A stretch of 64,000 bases of DNA, taken from the NCBI RefSeq assembly GCF_031157835.1, contig NZ_JAVIDR010000006.1, forward strand, positions 87,607 through 151,606. The letters are read 5' to 3'. The DNA is from Acinetobacter rudis (GTDB taxonomy: Bacteria > Pseudomonadota > Gammaproteobacteria > Pseudomonadales > Moraxellaceae). A program made the translations under genes and the position numbers. Positions 1 to 8,566 of this stretch are shown here, in pieces. The notes under the pieces were generated by a model that saw only the letters and a program-made list of their open reading frames with translations, was not told the origin of the DNA and ran no database searches. Position 1 is the first letter of the stretch. Each line of letters begins with the position of its first letter.

Positions 1-54
1 GGTTTAAACAGATTCTCGCAGGTTGAGAAACAAGACTTAAAGGTATGATTTTTA

Positions 55-1071
55 ATGACTATTAGCAATAACATTGAAAACACTCAATCTCCACGAATCA
101 GTGTTGCCCCGATGATGGATTGGACAACCAAAGATTATCGTTATTTTGCACGTTTATTTAACCCTCATATCACCCTCTATACTGAAATGGTGACTACTGG
201 GGCGATTATATATGGCGATGCTGCACGCCATCTAAATTATAATCAACAAGAACACCCTCTGGTTTTACAACTAGGAGGATCTAATCCTAAAGAATTAGCA
301 ACTTGTAGTAAAATGGCTGAGGATTGGGGTTATGATGAAATCAATCTCAATGTTGGCTGTCCAAGTGATCGTGTACAAAATAATAAAATCGGTGCTTGTC
401 TCATGGCTGAAGCTGATTTAGTTGCTGAATGTATTGCAGCAATGCAAAAAAGCACTCATATCCCAGTCACAATCAAGCACCGTATTGGTATTGATGACAT
501 GCAAAGTTATGAGGAAATGTTAAGTTTCGTTGATACAGTAGCGGCAACTGGCTGTAAACACTTTGTGGTACATGCACGTATTGCACTATTACAAGGACTT
601 TCTCCTAAAGAAAACCGTGAAGTTCCACCATTACGTTATGAAGATGTCTACCGTCTTAAACGAGAGCGCCCAAACTTATATATAGAAATTAATGGTGGGA
701 TTAAATCCTTGGCAGAAACAAAAAGTCATCTACAACATGTTGATGGTGTAATGATTGGACGTGAGGCTTATCATAACCCTTATTTACTTGCTGAATTGGG
801 CGAGTTATATGGTGTAGATACCATGCCAAATCGCTTTGATATTATGCAGCAGATGATCCCCTACTTCGAACAGCGGATGGCTGAAGGTGCCCCAATTTCA
901 ATACTCACTCGTCATATTCTTGGTTTATTTCAAAACCTACCTGGAGCACGCAAATGGCGTCAATCCTTAAGTGGTGGTAATGCCAAAACTTTAGATGATG
1001 TAAAAATAGCAATTGATAATATTCAGGCTGCAATGCAACGCACTGAAGATTATATTAAAGAAAATCAGTAA
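55..1071 (+). CDS. dusA: tRNA-dihydrouridine(20/20a) synthase DusA
   Basis: FMN enzyme that reduces uridine 20/20a in the tRNA D-loop to dihydrouridine. The 338-aa protein is full length for DusA. The N-terminal VAPMMDWTTKDYRYF (about 17-31) is the flavin-binding start of the TIM barrel. The catalytic Cys lies in NVGCPSD (Cys102), HRIGID (142-147) and VVHARI (171-176) line the active site, and GVMIGREAY (231-239) is the phosphate-binding end. The ATG follows an AAAGG element. It stands alone on the plus strand, with a strong hairpin shared with the convergent gene downstream. Assignment to DusA rather than DusB or DusC rests on the HARIALLQG and AGAR-like C-terminal sequences. Confidence 0.96.
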   Translation: MTISNNIENTQSPRISVAPMMDWTTKDYRYFARLFNPHITLYTEMVTTGAIIYGDAARHLNYNQQEHPLVLQLGGSNPKELATCSKMAEDWGYDEINLNVGCPSDRVQNNKIGACLMAEADLVAECIAAMQKSTHIPVTIKHRIGIDDMQSYEEMLSFVDTVAATGCKHFVVHARIALLQGLSPKENREVPPLRYEDVYRLKRERPNLYIEINGGIKSLAETKSHLQHVDGVMIGREAYHNPYLLAELGELYGVDTMPNRFDIMQQMIPYFEQRMAEGAPISILTRHILGLFQNLPGARKWRQSLSGGNAKTLDDVKIAIDNIQAAMQRTEDYIKENQ

Positions 1072-1108
1072 ATACCCATTTGAAACCACAATAAAGTCTA
1101 GAACGAAA

Positions 1109-1153
1109 AACACGTTAGTCTTTTCCTCTTCAAGAGCAAAAGGCTAACGTGTT
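1109..1153. terminator. Bidirectional terminator hairpin between dusA and a convergent gene
   Basis: A stem of about 20 bp starts AACACGTTAG and closes CTAACGTGTT, with two mismatches and a tiny loop. The A-run on its left gives a T-run when read on the minus strand. It therefore best terminates the minus-strand gene at 1162-2007, but it also sits just after dusA. Confidence 0.8.
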
Positions 1154-1161
1154 GATACATT

Positions 1162-2007
1162 TTACTGAATTTTATTTAATAGACCTTTTTCGACTTGATA
1201 AATCGAACCATTCGCAAAGTTAATTTGCTGTTTAATCCCGTCAAGGTTTGGGTAACCTTGAATTTTTTCTAGTTGAGTTGAGCGCTGAAACTTAGCCGTC
1301 TTAGGGTTATACATCCAATAAATGTGATGCTGATCTTCTGCCCAACGACCATTAGAAGCATCAGATAATACTAGATCATAATGGCCATCAAAATTAATAT
1401 CTTTGTAATCGACTGTTTGGTTGTAAGCTTTAAACCCTGTTAATTGTTGCACAACTTTTTGTGTTTTTTGATCAACGACATCTATGCGTTCAATAAAATT
1501 GTTTAAAGTCGCTGCATTACTTGGCGTATAAAACTTAAAGAGAAATGCAGGTTTATCTGTCACTTTAAATGCTGGCTCAAACTGAATCTCTTGGCTTTGC
1601 AACTGACCTTTTTTAACTAATCTTGCGGTGAACTGGCCTGTAATTGCATTCAATTGACCATTTAACTGATAATCACCAGCCTCAAGACTCGCATCACTAG
1701 GAGAAATCAACGAGGCCATATTCAACTGATTAGCCTTTTGCAGACCTTCAAAACGAATGCTTTTCTCGGTCTTTATCTCTGTTAATGTTGCACGCGGATT
1801 CCACACACCTGCGTATAAATCTAAATAATACTGACCATCTGTTGACCTTAACATGCGTTGCATATTTACTTTAACATTACTCAAACTTTTAAATTGTGCT
1901 TGAGCTGTGGTCGCAGTGGTTTTTTGAACAATTTCTGCTTGCGCAACCGTTGATGCTACCAATACAGCACCCAATAAACTATTTGTCAAAATTCGGCTTA
2001 ATTTCAT
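1162..2007 (-). CDS. Secreted protein of unknown function with an FG-GAP/VCBS-like motif
   Basis: I do not recognise a named family. The 281-aa product has a clear Sec signal peptide (residues 1-24, cleaved near AQA-E), so it is predicted periplasmic or exported. Near the C-terminus, YKDINFDGHYDLVLSD (201-216) is the Asp-rich calcium-loop motif typical of FG-GAP/VCBS beta-propeller blades and XAC2610-like proteins. The rest looks beta-rich with no catalytic motif. It is a monocistronic minus-strand gene with a strong terminator at its 3' end. Function is not inferred. Confidence 0.85.
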   Translation of the reverse strand: MKLSRILTNSLLGAVLVASTVAQAEIVQKTTATTAQAQFKSLSNVKVNMQRMLRSTDGQYYLDLYAGVWNPRATLTEIKTEKSIRFEGLQKANQLNMASLISPSDASLEAGDYQLNGQLNAITGQFTARLVKKGQLQSQEIQFEPAFKVTDKPAFLFKFYTPSNAATLNNFIERIDVVDQKTQKVVQQLTGFKAYNQTVDYKDINFDGHYDLVLSDASNGRWAEDQHHIYWMYNPKTAKFQRSTQLEKIQGYPNLDGIKQQINFANGSIYQVEKGLLNKIQ

Positions 2008-2080
2008 ATGCCTATTACACTCATCAATTGAGATTAAATATAGCCTAATTTAACATACAATGATTGAGAAAAACTGCAAC

Positions 2081-2113
2081 AAGTAAGCCTATTCTATTGG
2101 AGTTAGCTTACTT
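2081..2113 (-). terminator. Possible ecp operon terminator
   Basis: AAGTAAGC and GCTTACTT form an 8-bp stem with a loop of about 17 nt. On the minus strand it is followed after a few bases by a T-run. It is the only hairpin I see downstream of ecpE, but the long loop makes it weak. Confidence 0.3.
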
Positions 2114-2231
2114 ATACGTGCAATCTTAAAAATTTATGTTTCTATATAAAGGTAAAATTTAAATCAAGCTCATCACATTTGCACATTTTTCATCATTATA
2201 GATAGCTCATAAATCAGCATTTAACGTAAAA

Positions 2232-3026
2232 CTATTCTTCTGTTTCCTGCTCAGACTCAACTTTATTTGATATATCATTTAATTCTTCCTGTTTTGAATT
2301 AGATGATGCACTTTCTTGTGCTAATTGCTTATTCTGCTGTTTTTCTACTTCACATTGTTGACCAATCTTAATGTAGGTTTTATTGGCAACGATAAATTTT
2401 TCATTTCTTTGTTTAACCATATCATTTTTAAATTCTTCACCTGGCAACATATAAAATTGTGTTGAGCTTTCATCATTTAACTCACAACTCTTATGAATAA
2501 TGACTCGAAAAAAAGTGTTACCAGTATTTTTAATCACCCCTTGTTTTTCATCAATTTCATATTGAAGATGTTGTTTACGTGGACGAACAACTAAAATTGT
2601 ACTCATCGATACTGTTGGAACAAAAGTAGTTGCCTGTGCTTTATTACCTTCTTCAAAAGCCGCTAATGGAACTTCTGAAAAAACCACCCGATAGTAACGT
2701 TCCTGATCATCTTTAGGCCCAATATAGATGAGCTTAAAAAAATTAGTGCTTTTAGGGCTAATCTGTAGACTCAAAGGTGTAAAAATGACTTCCCTATTTT
2801 TAGCATAAATAACATTTTCCCCCCCCACACCAGGCTTATCAATTTTAATTGCTTGTAATGTATAAAGGTTTGAACTATCTGTATTATTCTCAACAGGTTT
2901 AGATATAAAACTCTCTTCTGAACCCATTTCATAAATATAAGAAGAAAGATAAACCGCTGAGGCGATATGACTACCCCCCAAGCCAGCGAGGAGCAGCAAC
3001 ATTCTACTGAAAAATCTATTCATCAT
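2232..3026 (-). CDS. ecpE: ECP pilus accessory periplasmic chaperone EcpE
   Basis: Second periplasmic chaperone of the E. coli common pilus system. It would cap and deliver subunits (by analogy EcpD) to the usher. From the ATG at 3026 the protein has 264 aa with a signal peptide ending near IASA. An upstream in-frame extension to 3158 would overlap ecpD and destroy the signal peptide, so it is rejected. The conserved chaperone pattern is present: FKLIYIGPKDDQERYYRVVF, and STILVVRPRKQ in strand G1. E. coli EcpE is about 236 aa; here a Gln/Glu/Ser-rich tail of about 39 residues is added. It follows ecpD by 25 nt. The gene contains a run of eight G on the coding strand. Confidence 0.88.
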   Translation of the reverse strand: MMNRFFSRMLLLLAGLGGSHIASAVYLSSYIYEMGSEESFISKPVENNTDSSNLYTLQAIKIDKPGVGGENVIYAKNREVIFTPLSLQISPKSTNFFKLIYIGPKDDQERYYRVVFSEVPLAAFEEGNKAQATTFVPTVSMSTILVVRPRKQHLQYEIDEKQGVIKNTGNTFFRVIIHKSCELNDESSTQFYMLPGEEFKNDMVKQRNEKFIVANKTYIKIGQQCEVEKQQNKQLAQESASSNSKQEELNDISNKVESEQETEE

Positions 3027-3051
3027 ATCGCGTTCAACAATCCATTTATTA

Positions 3052-4695
3052 TTAAGGGAATGTGACACCAAGCCACTTTGCAACGACTTTAATCTCACCT
3101 TCTGCACGAACTTTACCAATCCAATCCTGACCTTCCATTGAAATACCTGAAACTTCATGATTCATAGGAAAAAGCAACTTAAGATCTGTGGTAAAGAAAA
3201 AGCCATTATTAAAACTATCCCAAGGTTCCACTTGCCACATCGCATTTCTCATATTGAGTCTTTTATTGATGTCACAACCACTATAAGCAGTAACATCCTG
3301 ATTAGCGATATTTTTCATACTCAATACTGCTGGAATCAACACATTGGTTTTTTTATCATCCGAACTAAACAAACAATAAGACTCATTATCTTTTCGTACA
3401 CTTTGGGCATTTACATAAGCTTCTATGGTGTCTGACATTCGTGGTGCAGATTGTTTTACCACATATTCAAAAGTGATGGGCTTTGTATCCCCAATTTTCC
3501 CTGTTTTGACAGGTGTTGTTCCTTCAGGTAATCCCTTCGGTTGAATACTGACACTATACTCACGAGGGATCAGCTCAATTTCAGTTGATACAGAGAATTG
3601 ATAAAAACCTGACTGTGATAACCCACTATTTCTCAAAGCAAAAGTAAATAAGCTTTCGGTATTACGAAGATTAACTTTTGCTGCAGCTAATTTTTGAAAA
3701 AAGGCCTGAGAGAAAAACATAGAAATATAGCTTTCTCCATTTACGATCATTGTCTTAATTTGAGTCAAAGCTGTATGGTTTTTCCAAGCACCATTACCCC
3801 CTTCAATTAATAAGTCGGCAGCAGCTGGAGTAAACTTAAGTTCATCTACATCTGGAATTAATGAAAGTTGGTAACTGGTGTCATATTTCGAAATATCGCC
3901 TTTTGCATTATATTTAAGCATTTTACAAGCGATACCATTTTGACGATTTACAACAGTGTACTGGCAATATTGAGCGTTTGGTGAAATGTATGGTGTACCA
4001 TCTGTACCATACCAAATCTCTTGGAAAGCTTTCGTATCAAGAAAAGTAAGATGTCCCATTTTAGTTAAATTAAAACCATATACCCAGTAGTTCCCCTTAT
4101 TTGCATCCTTACAACGACCACCACTAAAAGGTGAATAATTCTCAGCGGTCTCACATACATGCATATAAATATCTTCAGTAGAATTCACTGACATATTTTT
4201 AAAATATTCATACGCTCCTGATGCTAATGATCCCCGAGCATAACCACCGTTATAATCACGACTCCCCCCTGGAACAAGCATTTTAAATGCCCCCTGATTA
4301 TTGACTAACTCAGCTGGCACAAATCCAGTGCTTGGGCACTCATATGAACTATGAGTACGACAACGAATCCCCTGATACGGCCTAAAAAATGTGCCATTCT
4401 CCATCCAGATATCGGCATAATTTCCTCTGGTAAGCGTTTGATTTGTACCCATATAACCTAACGAATCCTGTGTACCTCCCTTATATTTTCCATAACGCGT
4501 CCACACATTAGCGCCACTAAAACGTGGGTCAACCTTATATGGTGCAAGAAAGTACTCCTTATCTACATTATTTTCAATAAATACAAAATCTTGACTCCCA
4601 GCCTTCACAGGCTTAGGAGTAAGTGCTGCAAAGGCATCGAAAGTAATTAGGGCTGTCGAACACAGCAGACCATATTTTATCCATTTTTTAATCAT
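3052..4695 (-). CDS. ecpD: ECP pilus tip adhesin EcpD
   Basis: Tip adhesin and polymerising minor subunit of the E. coli common pilus; contacts host or surface ligands. The protein has 547 aa, the same length as E. coli EcpD as I recall it, with a signal peptide (1-23, cut after AFA). Several spaced cysteines suggest disulfide-bonded beta domains. The C-terminal end (GEIKVVAKWLGVTF) is an alternating hydrophobic strand of the kind used in donor-strand contacts. The start overlaps the ecpC stop by 8 nt, so translation is probably coupled. Identification rests on position after the usher, length and overall pattern; the receptor is unknown. Confidence 0.88.
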   Translation of the reverse strand: MIKKWIKYGLLCSTALITFDAFAALTPKPVKAGSQDFVFIENNVDKEYFLAPYKVDPRFSGANVWTRYGKYKGGTQDSLGYMGTNQTLTRGNYADIWMENGTFFRPYQGIRCRTHSSYECPSTGFVPAELVNNQGAFKMLVPGGSRDYNGGYARGSLASGAYEYFKNMSVNSTEDIYMHVCETAENYSPFSGGRCKDANKGNYWVYGFNLTKMGHLTFLDTKAFQEIWYGTDGTPYISPNAQYCQYTVVNRQNGIACKMLKYNAKGDISKYDTSYQLSLIPDVDELKFTPAAADLLIEGGNGAWKNHTALTQIKTMIVNGESYISMFFSQAFFQKLAAAKVNLRNTESLFTFALRNSGLSQSGFYQFSVSTEIELIPREYSVSIQPKGLPEGTTPVKTGKIGDTKPITFEYVVKQSAPRMSDTIEAYVNAQSVRKDNESYCLFSSDDKKTNVLIPAVLSMKNIANQDVTAYSGCDINKRLNMRNAMWQVEPWDSFNNGFFFTTDLKLLFPMNHEVSGISMEGQDWIGKVRAEGEIKVVAKWLGVTFP

Positions 4696-7201
4696 GTCGA
4701 GCCGCCTCTAAACTATTTTTCAAACTACTTGTTGGTTTATATTGGCAACGGACATCACCGAGCCATGCTGCACCACGTGCATGTTCAAGTTGTAATGTAG
4801 ATTCACAAATATCGCCATTGGCTTCAATCAAGGTCAACACTGGATAACGCTTGTCAACATCAAGTGAAAATTCACCCTTATTATCGGTTTTCGTCTTACC
4901 GATATGGTTATGAATATTGGCATTTGCAGCAAGCTCACCATTTGGATAGTAAACTCGGCCAAATATAGTTACCATCTGCTTCACTTCTGGTTGTAATAAG
5001 GCAACGTTACCTGGATACAATGTCACACGGCTCTTACGTCCCTCAGCAATACTGACACTATCAATTGATGTTTTATCATTCATTAATTCAATGACATAGT
5101 CAGCATATGGAGCAAGTGGAATAAAGTTATTTTTACCTGTGAGGGTATAATTTTGCCCATTGATTTGTGCAGCCATACTGCCCTTATCTTTTAATCCAGT
5201 CTCAATAATCACACCTGAACTTAAATTATGATTACCCAAGACCAAATTTTTACCCGAAGTTGCAGCTGAACCTTCACTGGTGTAATTCACAGAGTAGTTA
5301 TTCCGTGAAGCACTCATTGACAAATTACCACTATTATATTTTGCGGTATAACCGACATAACCCGAAGCTGTAAAGTTATCCATCAAATCTTCATTATTTC
5401 GGCGATTAAGCATTTGAGAGACATCAATACCAACAGTGTTAATCAGTTGATCACTAAAATTTTGTTTATAACTTGCATTAGCAAGAATATTTTTATTACG
5501 CGTATTTATCCCTGCACTAAACCATCTTGAGAAGGGTAAACGCAGATCAAAATAGATGTATTTATCATTATAATTTTTTTGATTGTCATAATCAGAACGT
5601 TGTAATCCCATGCGTACTTGCATATCAACATAGCGATTAGTAAACAAATTTTGAAAATATTCAACATTCAGCACTGAATTATCGCGCTTAATATCATCTG
5701 AATAATTAAGGGTTAACATACCTAACTTGCGATGAACTTGATTTAAATTAAGCGACATCCCCAAGCTATAGTTTTTACTATCAGTAAAATAGAGCTTATC
5801 TCCGATCTCACTAATATCAAATGCTCCCCAAAGGTTTGCATAACCCTTTGGTAAGTTATAACTTAATGATGTTCCAGCTCGATATGAACCATCTGATGCC
5901 AACATCGATTGAAAGTTAAAATTGGTATTTGATGTAAATGCAATATTACTCTCAAGTTCTGCCACAAAATTTTCATCAAAACCATATAAGGTTGACGTCA
6001 ATCCAACACCTGAAAAATAGGCATAATTTTTCGCTGCGGCAACACCCATTAACCATGTTTTTTGATTATTTTTAATTTCTTGATCATCACGTTTTTTACT
6101 GTACTCCAGCATTCCACCAAAGGCCTGCCAACTCAATTGTCCTGTAACACTAGATTGGCGTGCATTGGTTTTATTGACCTGTGCAATACTGCTTGAGGTC
6201 TCTTGCCCATTAATAACTGTTTTAACTTCAACATTATATACCCCCATTGGGAATGTCGAAGTATCTAATTCATGGCTACCCATAGAAAAATTTTGAATAC
6301 TCAGTAGGCGCCCATCACGATAAACTTGAATGGTTCCTGCACTTGGTAAAAACACCAAAATAGGCACCAGCGTCTGTTTTTTATCTTCTATGACTGTACT
6401 GCTTTTATTACCATAGGTTACACCGTAGATTTTACTTGAATTTAATGCACTTAAACTGGCAATGGATTGCATACTCCAAGTATCCATCATTCCGACAGCT
6501 AGACGATTACCTTCAAAATCACGTTCATAGAGTGCACGGTACAAATCAAAATCTGTTTCTGAGTCATTGCTATAAAAAGAGCCATTAGCAATAAAGTGAT
6601 GCTCTTCGATTGAACTAACACTATCTAAGTTAACAAAAGTTGATGATGTGGTTCGACTATCAAAGTCGCTATAAGATGCCCCTAAACGATAATTCAATAT
6701 TGAGGAGAAATTCGAGGTCGTAGACTCACCTAATACACCAGAACGTTTAATCAATTTAGTCCCTAAAGCTGATTTATTTACTTTAAGTTCCAAATAAAGT
6801 GACTTTAAGTCAAAAGTTAAACTTGCATCTGGACCAAGCTCCAACTGCATATCTTCATCAAAAGCTTGATCTAATGTTTTAATTTTATCTTTAACTTCTG
6901 TAGATAGTTCTGTTTTTTGATTAGTTTCATCAAAAATTACTTTTCTAATAAATAATTGATTATCTTTAAATTCAACAACAGCATCAGCAATTTTTTGTTG
7001 ACTTTTATGCTCACCAACAACCAAATCTTCTTCGAATTTTAAATAAACTGGAACCGTAAATCCTTGGGCTAACATACTTGAAAGTGCTGCTGGAAATGTA
7101 TATTTACCAATATGAATCGCACTTTGTTTTTCTTCTGCATATATATTTTGCATACTCGTCAGCAAGATCCCCATGACTCCAACAACAATCGGCCTGTTCA
7201 T
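4688..7201 (-). CDS. ecpC: ECP pilus outer-membrane usher EcpC
   Basis: Usher of the alternate chaperone-usher pathway. It receives chaperone-subunit complexes and threads the pilus through the outer membrane. Length is 837 aa from the ATG at 7201; a GTG two codons upstream abuts the ecpB stop and is possible. There is a signal peptide to about residue 23, then an N-terminal domain, a beta-barrel rich in alternating Tyr/Ser/Asn strands, and C-terminal carboxypeptidase-like domains (VTIFGRVYYPNGELAANANI; DNKGEFSLDVDKRYPVL). Late cysteines (ICES, VRCQY) resemble the usher C-terminal domain. The gene lies between the chaperone ecpB and the adhesin ecpD, as in E. coli. Confidence 0.92.
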   Translation of the reverse strand: MNRPIVVGVMGILLTSMQNIYAEEKQSAIHIGKYTFPAALSSMLAQGFTVPVYLKFEEDLVVGEHKSQQKIADAVVEFKDNQLFIRKVIFDETNQKTELSTEVKDKIKTLDQAFDEDMQLELGPDASLTFDLKSLYLELKVNKSALGTKLIKRSGVLGESTTSNFSSILNYRLGASYSDFDSRTTSSTFVNLDSVSSIEEHHFIANGSFYSNDSETDFDLYRALYERDFEGNRLAVGMMDTWSMQSIASLSALNSSKIYGVTYGNKSSTVIEDKKQTLVPILVFLPSAGTIQVYRDGRLLSIQNFSMGSHELDTSTFPMGVYNVEVKTVINGQETSSSIAQVNKTNARQSSVTGQLSWQAFGGMLEYSKKRDDQEIKNNQKTWLMGVAAAKNYAYFSGVGLTSTLYGFDENFVAELESNIAFTSNTNFNFQSMLASDGSYRAGTSLSYNLPKGYANLWGAFDISEIGDKLYFTDSKNYSLGMSLNLNQVHRKLGMLTLNYSDDIKRDNSVLNVEYFQNLFTNRYVDMQVRMGLQRSDYDNQKNYNDKYIYFDLRLPFSRWFSAGINTRNKNILANASYKQNFSDQLINTVGIDVSQMLNRRNNEDLMDNFTASGYVGYTAKYNSGNLSMSASRNNYSVNYTSEGSAATSGKNLVLGNHNLSSGVIIETGLKDKGSMAAQINGQNYTLTGKNNFIPLAPYADYVIELMNDKTSIDSVSIAEGRKSRVTLYPGNVALLQPEVKQMVTIFGRVYYPNGELAANANIHNHIGKTKTDNKGEFSLDVDKRYPVLTLIEANGDICESTLQLEHARGAAWLGDVRCQYKPTSSLKNSLEAARHD

Positions 7202-7207
7202 GATCAC

Positions 7208-7888
7208 CTACCGTGGGACATTGATATATTCGCTATCGTGCCAAATACCGATATTTGTTCTAGGATCTGCAACTTGGGTATACTTCAGAGTGACATTGTC
7301 ATTCGGCATAACGTAATAACGCTCACGGCACCCCTTGCCATTAATATCTTTGCTTGCATCTTTACATGCACCTGCAGCTACCACTCGAAAACTGACATTT
7401 CCAGTATTGCTTACTAAACCATCTTTATAGGTGTAATCGAATTTTTGTTTACGTGGTGCAACAACCAAAATAGTATTAATCTGCGCAACAGCAGAAGCTT
7501 GTGCAGTTTTCGTGGAAGTAGAATCTTCTGAACTACTTACAGGTGCATCTAACCATGACAACCGATAATAACGTTCTTGATCATCTGCTGGCCCTTGGTA
7601 AATAATTTTAAAAACATCTTTAGCCCCACCTGGCAGCACTAAACCTGAAGGTGTAGATAAGACCTCAGATAAGTTTTCCATGGGAATCACATTACCATCT
7701 TCCATGGGACTACTAATGCGTTGTACTTTTAAACCAACAAAACGGGCAACATCAGAAGGATTTTCAATTTCTTTTGCAATTAAAGACTGCTTCGCTTCAA
7801 TAATGGTGGTCACATCGCCAACATTAATTGCAAAACCATGCATGGAAACAGCTAAACAGCTGATTAATATTGTTATTTTAAAGTTCAC
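7208..7888 (-). CDS. ecpB: ECP pilus periplasmic chaperone EcpB
   Basis: Main periplasmic chaperone for the EcpA pilin. It completes the Ig fold by donor-strand complementation and targets subunits to EcpC. The 226-aa protein has a signal peptide ending near GFA. Typical PapD-like features are FKIIYQGPADDQERYYRLSW (about 106-125) and the G1-strand region INTILVVAPRKQKFDY (about 140-155). Cys residues near the C-terminus (ACKDASKDINGKGC) probably form a disulfide. The start is GTG, chosen because GGGG lies 7 nt upstream and because it gives the signal peptide. It is separated from ecpA by a hairpin. Confidence 0.92.
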   Translation of the reverse strand: MNFKITILISCLAVSMHGFAINVGDVTTIIEAKQSLIAKEIENPSDVARFVGLKVQRISSPMEDGNVIPMENLSEVLSTPSGLVLPGGAKDVFKIIYQGPADDQERYYRLSWLDAPVSSSEDSTSTKTAQASAVAQINTILVVAPRKQKFDYTYKDGLVSNTGNVSFRVVAAGACKDASKDINGKGCRERYYVMPNDNVTLKYTQVADPRTNIGIWHDSEYINVPR

Positions 7889-7904
7889 TTATTTACCCCT
7901 TATG

Positions 7905-7938
7905 AAACAACAAGGGAAATGACTCCCTTGTTGCTTTT
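7905..7938 (-). terminator. Hairpin between ecpA and ecpB (leaky terminator or mRNA-stabilising stem)
   Basis: CAACAAGGGA and TCCCTTGTTG form a perfect 10-bp stem with a 6-nt loop. On the minus strand only a short T3 follows, so termination would be incomplete. The position between the major pilin and the chaperone/usher genes suits differential expression of pilin over assembly genes. Confidence 0.6.
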
Positions 7939-7975
7939 ATATTTAATAAAAATATTCAACTACTTTTATTAAATT

Positions 7976-8566
7976 TTATTTTTTCCAAAGAGCGGTAAAT
8001 TGCACTGCAACTTCCCCATCCCAACGACCATCAGTTAAAGTTGATAAGTCAGCAATTTCAGCACCAGCGCTGCTTTTTGCTGAAGCAACGTTAAATACAA
8101 AATTACTTTGAGCTGATGAACGACCAGTACCAGCATATGCTGTATCTACAGCTAAGTTTTCAAGACCAGCACTTACGTTGTTCGCTGTATCAATCATTGT
8201 TGTAGCAGTTGATTTGCTTAATTGTTGGCCATTCCAAGAAACGCCTACATCTAAAGTTGAACGGTCACCACCGCTACGAGTAAGTGTGTTACCCAATAGT
8301 TTTGAAGTTAAAGTGAAGTCTGTTGCACCACTTTGACCTTCAATTGTTACGTCAAAAGCACCAACTTGAGTATTAAAACCTTTAATACCTTCAGCATATT
8401 GGAATACAAGTGATTTCAATGGAGTAACAACTAATAAACTCTTAGTATCTTTAGTTGCACTAGCATCCCATTTTGCAGTTGCACTTGCAGTTACATCAGC
8501 AAAAGCTGAAGCAGCAAATAATGAAGAAATAGTTGTTAATGCGAGTGTTGACATTAGTTTTTTCAT
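7976..8566 (-). CDS. ecpA: E. coli common pilus major pilin EcpA
   Basis: Structural major subunit of the ECP/Mat pilus, polymerised by donor-strand exchange. The 196-aa protein has a signal peptide (1-23, cleaved at AFA-D). The mature sequence has the characteristic EcpA motifs LLVVTPLKSLVFQYAEGIKG (44-63), STLDVGVSWNG and MIDTAN, and ends with the alternating hydrophobic strand VAVQFTALW. Length matches E. coli EcpA (about 195 aa). A GAGG ribosome site lies 6 nt before the ATG. First gene of the ecp operon, preceded by a long AT-rich region and no ecpR. The strong similarity to the E. coli protein is from memory, not from an alignment. Confidence 0.94.
   Translation of the reverse strand: MKKLMSTLALTTISSLFAASAFADVTASATAKWDASATKDTKSLLVVTPLKSLVFQYAEGIKGFNTQVGAFDVTIEGQSGATDFTLTSKLLGNTLTRSGGDRSTLDVGVSWNGQQLSKSTATTMIDTANNVSAGLENLAVDTAYAGTGRSSAQSNFVFNVASAKSSAGAEIADLSTLTDGRWDGEVAVQFTALWKK

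Noticed and set aside
3157..3435. Plus-strand 92-codon frame inside ecpD
   Set aside because: Antisense to a strong gene, low-complexity, no ribosome site.
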